Origin: Heloderma charlesbogerti
Lineage: Eukaryota; Chordata; Lepidosauria; Squamata; Helodermatidae
Direction of reading: 5' to 3'
Length of the DNA: 64,000 bases
Assembly: GCA_026122225.1 (NCBI GenBank)
Contig: JANEZZ010002197.1
Location: forward strand, 1,364,001 to 1,428,000
The position numbers and the translations under genes are program-made. Within the stretch, counting starts at the first letter, position 1, and each line of letters starts with the position of its first letter. The notes under the pieces were generated by a model. The model searched no databases, was not told the origin of the DNA, and saw nothing but the letters and a program-made list of their open reading frames with translations. Below, one piece after another: positions 56,341 to 64,000 of the stretch.

Positions 56341-57297
56341 AATCTCTCTCTCTCAGATTTAGGGCAGGCTACAACTCAATGGCTGAGGAAGCATCTGAAG
56401 TCAAATTTCCCAGGTTCAAATCCAACTTTCTAACCCTACAGGCTCAGAAAGCAAAATTCAGTATCTCATAATTGACAAACTGCGGCACAATCTTTATCTA
56501 ATCAAGGAAGCACCCAGGAAGGGAGGCTGTCATTAGAGTGTTGCTATGTTAAGTATTCCCATGTTACGTATCATGGAAACTGAGGCTGTGAGCAAGTTAC
56601 CCCAGAGGCTGTGGAGCAAGTTACCCGAAGGGCAAGCTGCTAAGCCTATGATTAATTCCTTGCACAGTATTTGCCCTCCTGAAACCCAGGCTAATCAGCA
56701 GCTTACTCACCCACTTCACACAACAGTGCCCTGATTCTGCCACTCAGGATCCACATGTGTGTTGATGAGTGTTCACACATAGGCCATTTGTTAGATATTA
56801 GCCAATGGTTCACACACACACAAAAATTAACAATACAATCAGGGCTGTTCTTTTCAGTTCATATAGGTGCCCCAGGGAAATTCAGGAAGGTTGCCCATGA
56901 GGACAGACTCCTTAATTTCTAAAATGAGGTGCTGCCAGATATTTTTAAATATAGTCAGCAGTATATAAATCTTAACAACAACAACAAACAATAATAATTT
57001 ATTCTGTCTAGAAGTTGCATACTTTGACCTGAAACCACAATCTCTAGCCCCATCTCAAATTTCATATGTATGGGGGCTGGCTGTGATTACATGTTGGTGA
57101 GGAAAATACATGCTCGAAACACATGCACAAGCCATCCATTTTTACTTCTCACGTCCTAAGTGTGACCCCTGGTACAGAGACTGGGTTAAGCCCTGGCTCA
57201 AATTATCCCCTGGAAGGCAAGGAAAACATACACACTACCACTGTCAGTAATACCTACATAATAAAGCATTGTAAATGCTTCCTTTTAATCACTCTCT

Positions 57298-57412
57298 CAA
57301 CCATTACACCATAAGGCAGATCACAACTATTCCTATTTTACAGATTGGGGAACCGAGGCAGAGAAGGAACGACTTACTCAAAGCCTCTCTCCAGAGTGTG
57401 TTGATAGTGAAT

Positions 57413-57443
<31 letters not shown>
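57298..57443 (-). repeat. MIR-like fragment and (CA)15, mirror copies
   Basis: Inverted copies of 31455-31600. The CA run at 57414-57443 has the same length as the TG run in the left arm. Confidence 0.6.
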
Positions 57444-57444
<1 letters not shown>

Positions 57445-57458
57445 TATGCCACTCTCAC

Positions 57459-57802
57459 CGTGAGATTCCTGTCCATCTTGGGTCGTGCACGGCACTTCTG
57501 CCGGGCCACCACTGCTCCAGCCCGGCGCCACCGCCTCTCCCACCATTCAGCGTTATCATTCTGCACACTTGTCAACCAGATGCAACGGGGTTCAGGCAAA
57601 CTGCAGTCCACTCCAACAGCTCGCTCAAAATGCCAGCCTTTCCCTGCTCGTGCCACGCTCCACACTGCTTTGCCCACAACCGAGATGCCACCATGCGGCG
57701 GGGCTGGAGGGCGTGGGGATCTCCGTGGCCCGCCACCACAGGGAGCCCGATCCCCCCGGTTTGTACCTTCTTCAACCATTCCACTCTCAAGTGAGAAAAT
57801 TC
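57459..57802 (-). other. Candidate orphan exon, mirror copy
   Basis: Inverted copy of 31096-31439. Reads on minus, with the donor at the 57457-57458 side and the acceptor at 57803. Confidence 0.25.
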
Positions 57803-58207
57803 CTGGGGAAGCTGAAAGTGAAAGAACTGGGATGTATTAATAAAAAGACTTTCAAGCAGGATTTCAAATCCTGGTGCCAGGTCGGTTCGTTTCCATCCAG
57901 ACTCTTTGGACAGTAAAACACAGCTTCCTCCTTGACTGTTCTCTGAACTTCAGCAGGAAGCCTGCTTGCTCGTATTTTGTTCTGCCCCCGTTCAAAAAGT
58001 TGCTCTCTCTCAAGTCTTTCGTCTCATGTATCACTGGGCAAAATGTTGATTTCCAAGTCCAGGCATGCCAGATATCTGTGCGTACATACACTCAAGAGTA
58101 CACAGCAACTGGCCTTGGAATACCACGTTCCTCTTCCTACAGCAGGCAGAAACAGAAAGGGAAAAGCCCCAAGACTGCACAGAGAACACTAATTACATGG
58201 GTAGAAG

Positions 58208-58232
58208 AGGTGGTGGTGGTGGTGGAGGAGGA

Positions 58233-58266
<34 letters not shown>
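58208..58266 (-). repeat. Compound trinucleotide repeat, mirror copy
   Basis: (GTG)5(GAG)3(GCA)11, the complement of 30632-30690 with the same counts. Confidence 0.95.
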
Positions 58267-58267
<1 letters not shown>

Positions 58268-59002
58268 ATTCTGCCCGATGGGAATGAGATGGATGCAAAT
58301 CAGAGAGAATGGGTTGTGACTTGACAGCTAGGCAGACAGAAAGAGAATAGAGCTTCACTCGTTCACTCCGCACAGACAGCCCTGCAGCTGCTCTTAGCTA
58401 TCAGGCCATCTCTGCCCCACCCCACCCCTCTGTGAACCAGCCCACTCCAGCTGACACCAGCTCAGTGTCCACCATGGGCTGTGCTCCGGGGAGAGGAAAG
58501 AGGTAGCTGCTTTTTGCTGGCATTATGCTATTCTAAATCCCTGGTATTCCTTCTAAATCACAGAATGAACACACAATTTCCCTGCTTCCTTCCTTCCTAA
58601 ACTTACTTGACAGAGGAGGAGGGCTCACCCGCTTGCCAGAGAGGGGGCGGGGGAGCAATTTTCCCTTTTTTCTACTTCCTGCATCCCAAGCATTGAGGAA
58701 ACTCAGGGTAGCTTTATTATTCAATAGACAACCACCAGTCAGATTTGGCATGCTAGCCATCAAGGCACTTGACATCACGGGAGAACCCTTGTTAATGGGA
58801 GAGGAGTGAAAGAAACAGAGTTTTAAGCACCCGAGCTAGAATATTTAAAACCTATAGAATAGACTGAGGTGTTTATGTTTGTTTATACAGTGCCAACAGC
58901 ATTCATGCTGTGATGTCCCTGGGGTCCGGCACAGGCCCTGCCCCTTAGAGGCCACTGGACACACTAAAGTAACTAGGTGTCTAGTAGCCTAGCTTGTCTG
59001 CA

Positions 59003-59198
59003 GAGTCCATAGGAAGCTACCTTATACTGACTCAGATCATCGGTCTATCTAACCCTGTATTGTCAACACTGACTGGCAGCAGCTCTCCAGAGTATCAGGC
59101 AGAATTTTTTCCTAGACCTACCTGGATATGCCAGGGATTGAAACTGGGGAGCTGCTGCCTATTTACCTATTCAAGGTAAACATCTGCCACCACCTACT
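59003..59198 (-). mobile_element. tRNA-Ala-type SINE, mirror copy
   Basis: Inverted copy of 29700-29895. Confidence 0.75.
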
Positions 59199-60155
59199 GA
59201 TCTATACCAAATTATACTGAGCAGCAGGACTCTCCTGAAAGATGCTTAATTTTTGCAGATAAAAGCCAAAACATGAGATATGTTTTAACCTAGAATCCAC
59301 CCAGACCAGAATACATCAAGTATTTGAACCAACTTTTGTATTTATTTAGGGAACATAAGAACCAGAACGTGCAGTCATTTAATAAAGAACAGGAAATAAT
59401 GAAATGAAATGACCCAACGTATCTGACTGCCCTTTCCACTAGCCATCTTGATCACCAGCATTTTATTCTCTGGTCCTTTTCCACTGACTCCTCTAACTCA
59501 CTTTCTCCACTATCTCTCTTAACTGTCCTACTCAACTAACACTCCCCACCTGTCACTCACTCTTGACTCCACGTACCCATTCCATCTCACTCTCCTGTTG
59601 CTCTGTTGCAATGGCATTTGGCAGAATCACAGGAGTGGGGGAAAAGACAGGTTCCTACCAAAGGAGCTTACAACAGATCCAGCTTGTACTGCAGACATTT
59701 TTTAAAAATCATGTCAAACCTGTGTTACCCTTAGCTGCACCGCAGGGTGCTTCAGTGTGGCAACCTGACTGTAACGCCCCAGTGCGGCATACTATGAGGA
59801 CCCTCGCAACTGCATGGGTGGGTTTCCATGCCACTATTCCTGCTAACACACCAGAAGGACCCAGAAGGCAAGCCATGCTAGGCAATAGAGCTGGGCATGG
59901 AGAACTAACACAGAGACACAGCTTATTACACAGACAAGGCCATGTTAAGATGTTAAGACTGACTCTAAAGTTTTTCATTCACTGGATTTCTAGTCCATGG
60001 TGAGGACAGAAGAGAGGGCCGTGGCATTCTGACTAATATTTTAAGAGAATGCATTAAACTTATTATACATTGTCCTAACAACAGAAAGGAGAGTATACAG
60101 ATTTTGGGAACAAGAAGAAAACAAAGAGCAGCTATACAAATCACAGGGAACTCTG

Positions 60156-60277
60156 AAGAGGGCAGAAGCTAGTAGCTCTCCAGATGTTCTAGACTTCAAC
60201 TCACAGAAGACTAATGGTCAAGAAAGCTGGGAGTTGAAGTCCAAAACATCTGGAGATCTACCTTCTGCCCATCCTTG
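60156..60277. mobile_element. Foldback MITE, mirror copy
   Basis: Inverted copy of 28621-28742. Confidence 0.7.
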
Positions 60278-60656
60278 ATCTAGATGAAGGGAGGACTTTG
60301 GTAGGGAGGATCTTAGCAGACCTGTGGCTTGGAATCCCTCCAGAACTACTCTTGTTTAATCTGATCCACCACAAAAAGTAATTAACATCTTTCTATGGGG
60401 TCAGCTTCCTACAGAAGGAGAGAAAGAGAGCAGGTGGAGACAGAGTGGTCCATACCTGAGTATGTAGGTTATACCTAGTGGCAGGCATGACAGCAAGCCT
60501 TGAGTTCATACACTCTTCCCCACGACGTGAAAAACATTCAGTATTATAATGAGAACCTGGGCATATGCTACATGATTTGTCTAGGCTCCAATGGCACAGT
60601 CTGTCCAGGGTAACAAAGCCATGGATAGATTGCGCAAACCATGATTTACTTGCATG

Positions 60657-60669
60657 TATGCAAAAGAGA
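60657..60669. repeat. Target-site duplication (mirror), left copy
   Basis: TATGCAAAAGAGA, repeated at 61734-61746. Confidence 0.85.
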
Positions 60670-61398
60670 GTGTGGATCACAACAAACTGTGGCAAATTCT
60701 TAAAGTGATGGGAGTACCAGACCACCTTACCTGTCTCCTGAGAAACCTGTACGAGGGTCAAGAAGCAACAGTTAAAACCAGACATGGAACAACCGATTGG
60801 TTCAAAATTGGGAAAGGAGTACGACAAGGCTGCATATTGTCACCCTGCTTATTTAACTTATATGCAGAGTACATCATGAGAAAAGCCGGGTTGGATGAAT
60901 CACAGGTCAGAATTAAGATTGCCGGGAGAAATATCAACAACCTCCGATATGCAGACGATACCACCCTAATGGCAGAAAGCGAAGAGGATCTAAAGAGCCT
61001 CTCGTTGAGGGTGAAAGAGGAGAGTGCAAAAGCTGGTTTGAAACTCAACATTAAAAAACTAAGATCATGGCATCTGGCCCCATCACTTCCTGGCATATAG
61101 AAGGGGAAGAAATGGAAGCTGTGACAGATTTTATTTTCTTGGGCTCCAAGATCACCGCAGACAGTGACTGTAGCCATGAAATTAAAAGACGCTTGCTCCT
61201 TGGGAGGAAAGCTATGGCAAACCTAGACAGCATAGTAAGAAGCAGAGACATCACCTTGCCGACAAAGGTCCGTCTAATCAAAGCTATTGTTTTCCCATTA
61301 GTAATGTATGGCTGTGAGAGCTGAACTGTAAGGAAGGCTGAGCACCGAAGAATTGATGCTTTCGAACTGTGGTGCTGGAGAAGACTCTTACAAGTCCC
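60670..61398 (+). pseudogene. RTE-BovB reverse-transcriptase fragment, mirror copy
   Basis: Same fragment as 27500-28228, read in sense. The YADD catalytic box is at 60948-60959, the frame-shifting A-run at about 61051-61058, and the TGA after GCES at 61322-61324. All lesions are identical in both arms. The coding remnant stops at AAGTCCC, where the Sauria SINE begins. Confidence 0.9.
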
Positions 61399-61733
61399 CA
61401 CGGTGGCTTAGTGGTTAAGACGCTGAACTGCAGACCGGAAGGTCGGCAGGACAGCAGTTCGAGACTCGAGTGCTGCGTGACGGAGTGAGCTCCCGTCTTC
61501 AGTCCCAGCTCCTGCCAACCTAGCAGTCGAAAGCAAGAAATTGCAAGTAGATAAATAGGTACCGCTTCGGCGGGAAAGGTAACAGCGTTCTGTGCACCTC
61601 GGTGTTCAGTCATGCCGGCCACATGACCACGGAAGCGTCTTCGGACAGCGCTGGCTCTTCGGCTTAGAAATGGAGATGAGCACCACACCCTAGAGTCGGA
61701 CACAACTGGTTGGGGACACCTTTACCACCTTTT
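61399..61733 (+). mobile_element. Sauria SINE, mirror copy
   Basis: Same SINE as 27165-27499, in sense: A box in TGGCTTAGTGGTTAAGACG at about 61405, B box GTTCGAGAC at 61457-61465, BovB-like tail GAGTCGGACACAACTGG at about 61693-61709, ending CCTTTACCACC. Confidence 0.85.
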
Positions 61734-61746
61734 TATGCAAAAGAGA
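61734..61746. repeat. Target-site duplication (mirror), right copy
   Basis: TATGCAAAAGAGA, exact match to 60657-60669. Confidence 0.85.
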
Positions 61747-63378
61747 CATGCAAGCATTATGGGTCAATTGCACTGTGATAGGTTTTTGTTTTTGCAGCAA
61801 CCAGAAAGCTGTGAGTAATATTTATACCAACACTCCCATTGCAAGTGTGGAACTCTTACTCCTCTAGTGGCTTTCCATATCTCAAGTCCTAGCACTTTCA
61901 GAAGAATCATCATACAGGCCTATCTATTTTGGCTGCCATTAAGCCAGGAGAGAGCCAGAGATTCTAACCCTTGGAGCTGTTTGCTTGAGAATTTTCATGG
62001 GATATATTAAGCTAGTAAGAATTTCCAAGAGATTTTTTGAGTCAAGCAACTATCTTAACCCTAGCCAAATTTGTAGTAATCTTTCAAATTGTTGTTACCT
62101 ATCCCCAAGCAATGGAGCAGACTGAAAAATCAGAACAACATTTTAAGGTATTTGTATAATTCATAAATATTTTTGAAACATGTAAAAATGGTTTAATAAA
62201 AATGTTTTTGACACAAACTCAATTGTAAAAAAAGAGTTATTGTTATCCACCCCAAAGTTTCAGGGTGGCGCAGGTCATGAATTAAATAAATAAGCTACAA
62301 TGGCTGGATAAGAAAAGCAAGATGGGAAGGTGAGAAAGGAGAGTGTTTTGATGGCCTCATTCAGCATTTAAAGAGGATCAGCAGAAGGTGGGATTTCCTG
62401 TGTCCTTTTGTGCCCCTCCCAAGACACATATGGCAATACCAAAGCTAGACAGGTGCAAAAAGCCCCCTTAAATGGATGGGGGGAGGTAGGAAGCATTTCA
62501 CTTTTTGATGACACTTTGGGCATACAAAAGCACAACCGTCTTTCTCAATTTTGTCCTACCTCTGTAATCTTTATCCCACTCTATTGAGCCAGCAAGACAC
62601 ATATAAATGGTTACTGCGAATATCCTCACTTCTGGGGGACACAAGAATAAGTTAACTCATTCACTGCATCCACCACTGCCCTCCTGCGGTATCAGCACCC
62701 TTGGGGATGCTACTCCGAGACTAACAAAGAAATTGTAGCGCTGCAGGCGGGTACAATTCTATGGAGGCAATCTTGTTTAATGAGCTGGAACTAGCCGGCT
62801 GTGTGCTTGAGGTGGAGGGAGGGAGGATGGGAGGAGAGGAAGGCAAATGAATGGGAAGCACTCCATGTCCAACACAAACCCAGCTTGTGGGGTTCCCCTC
62901 CATCCTGGAGAGGGAAGGCTTATGAGCTGGAAAAACACAGGATAATGAAAGCTCTTCTTTGCTGCTAAGGCATCACCTTCTTGATGGCTTTTTTGCAGAT
63001 AAGGCAGTATATAAAAGTTAATAATAAGGCTTAATTTGGGATCAGCAGTATTAAACCTTTCTTCTGCAAGGGCTCAGCCATAGAACAAATGTGAACTAAC
63101 AATAAAGAAGCAAATTGCCCTCGGAGCACATACAGAACAGTGTTCGGTAAACACTGAAATCAGATGTAATGTTTTTAGAGCAGTGAGCCCGATCAGGGAG
63201 TGCCCTCTTTGCATTCAGTCCAAATACACCTTTCCTCTTCTGGGTCAAGCTCCATTAAAAAAAAATGGCTCTGCAAGTTTGAAGCAAAAGCCAGCTGAGC
63301 AAAAGCTTGATTGGCTGGAGTTCTGTGATCTCACTGAGAAACTACCTCCCCACCAATCTCTAAAGCTCTTTAGCCCTT

Positions 63379-63413
63379 AAAAAAATTTTTTTTTGATGAT
63401 GATGATGATGATG
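63379..63413 (-). repeat. Poly-A/T plus (ATG)6 tract; differs from left arm
   Basis: Seven A, nine T, G and six ATG. In left-arm orientation this is (CAT)6-C-A9-T7 against (CAT)7-C-A8-T7, a net 2-nt shortening. Confidence 0.95.
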
Positions 63414-63989
63414 TACAAACGAATATAATCAGTATAAAGGTTCGTGTGGGGCTTTTACTTTTCTTTTTTTCAGTAGAAAGAAAGAAAGAAGCCAATCTGC
63501 TGAAGCATTGGGAGAAGAAAGGCTGACAGCTGAACTAGTGTTTGATTCATTCCTATCACTGGTATGCACATCTGTCATTTCAGTTGCAAAGCCAGGCTCC
63601 CTGGCAGCTGGGGGTTCCACCATGAGCTCTCTTTTTATATTACATCTGGCTTCACCCTGAGTAATGGGGAGTTAGCCCCATATATCTGTGATTAGGAGTA
63701 CTGATTTCCAGGGCTCAATATGTTATAACCTTCCAGCATGCCAAAGTCCCAGCATGTCTTGTTTTGTTAACAGTAATCATGGTGTTCAAAATGCTTCTCA
63801 TACGTTTTCTCTGTAATCCTTACAATGTTCCTGTAAGGACAGGTCAATGTTACCCCCACATTGCAGCCACATTTTAAACTACGTTGCTAAATTTTAAACC
63901 ATGTGTGTTAGAAACGCTGGGATGGGATACAAATGGGAAGAGATACAGTTGGGCTAGCAGTCACCCTGTGCATCTTTCCGCAAGTTACA

Positions 63990-64000
63990 CAGGAACATAG
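63990..64000 (-). mobile_element. First bases of mirrored tRNA-Ala SINE, cut by window
   Basis: These bases are the complement of the 3' end of the SINE at 24706-24906. The remainder is outside the window. Confidence 0.7.

Larger units (their letters stand above)
44450..64000 (-). repeat. Right arm of giant palindrome, cut by window end
   Basis: Reverse complement of 24896-44444. The final bases (CAGGAACATAG) pair with CTATGTTCCTG at 24896-24906, so the arm has not ended. It contains mirror copies of every left-arm element, on the opposite strand. The arm is 2 nt longer overall than its partner, from +4 at the tetranucleotide tract and -2 at the CAT/poly-A tract. Confidence 0.98.

Noticed and set aside
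24896..64000. Reading the palindrome as proof of a sex-chromosome amplicon
   Set aside because: No amplicon gene, no sex-linked marker and a 5-nt spacer. An assembly or read fold-back explains the same sequence, so the biological claim is not supported without read data.

Overview
The window is nuclear DNA of a reptile, almost certainly a squamate (lizard or snake). The evidence is its repeats: RTE-BovB LINE fragments, a tRNA-headed SINE with a BovB-like tail (Sauria SINE), LINE-2 pieces with their typical 3' tails, two other tRNA-derived SINE families, short foldback hAT-like MITEs, and solo LTRs. I found no protein-coding gene I can name. There is no CRISPR array, operon or bacterial feature.

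Bases 1 to about 24,890 are single-copy in this window. They are intergenic or intronic sequence broken up by degraded L2 (998, 15011, 18415 and 23540), a BovB 3' end (21106), a second kind of non-LTR retrotransposon 3' end (5475), two related solo LTRs (8086 and 12370, the first nested inside a MITE), foldback MITEs (3439, 4941, 10031, 10505, 20440 and 21922) and SINEs (742, 5166, 24482 and 24706).

From 24,896 to the end of the window the sequence is one giant inverted repeat. The left arm (24896-44444) is followed after only 5 bases (44445-44449) by its reverse complement (44450-64000). Position x pairs with 88894-x near the axis, with 88898-x beyond a tetranucleotide repeat, and with 88896-x beyond a CAT/poly-A tract. 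In the parts I compared by eye the only differences were at those two low-complexity tracts. The right arm runs off the window end, so arm length is at least 19.55 kb. Every feature in the left arm therefore has a mirror copy on the opposite strand. This is either a very young or gene-converted palindrome, as on sex chromosomes or amplicons, or a fold-back assembly or read artefact. The near-zero spacer and differences limited to repeats make the artefact reading at least as likely.

Within the arm the most informative element is at 27165-28228 (mirror 60670-61733). There a dead BovB reverse-transcriptase fragment is joined directly to a Sauria SINE, and the pair is bracketed by one 13-bp target-site duplication. 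This indicates a single insertion event made by template switching. Other notable items are a BovB stub nested in an L2 3' UTR with its own duplication, a 309-bp hAT-like MITE with three copies of an internal arm, a near-perfect 125-bp foldback MITE, and a candidate orphan exon (31096-31439) with plausible splice sites in the most CpG-rich stretch.
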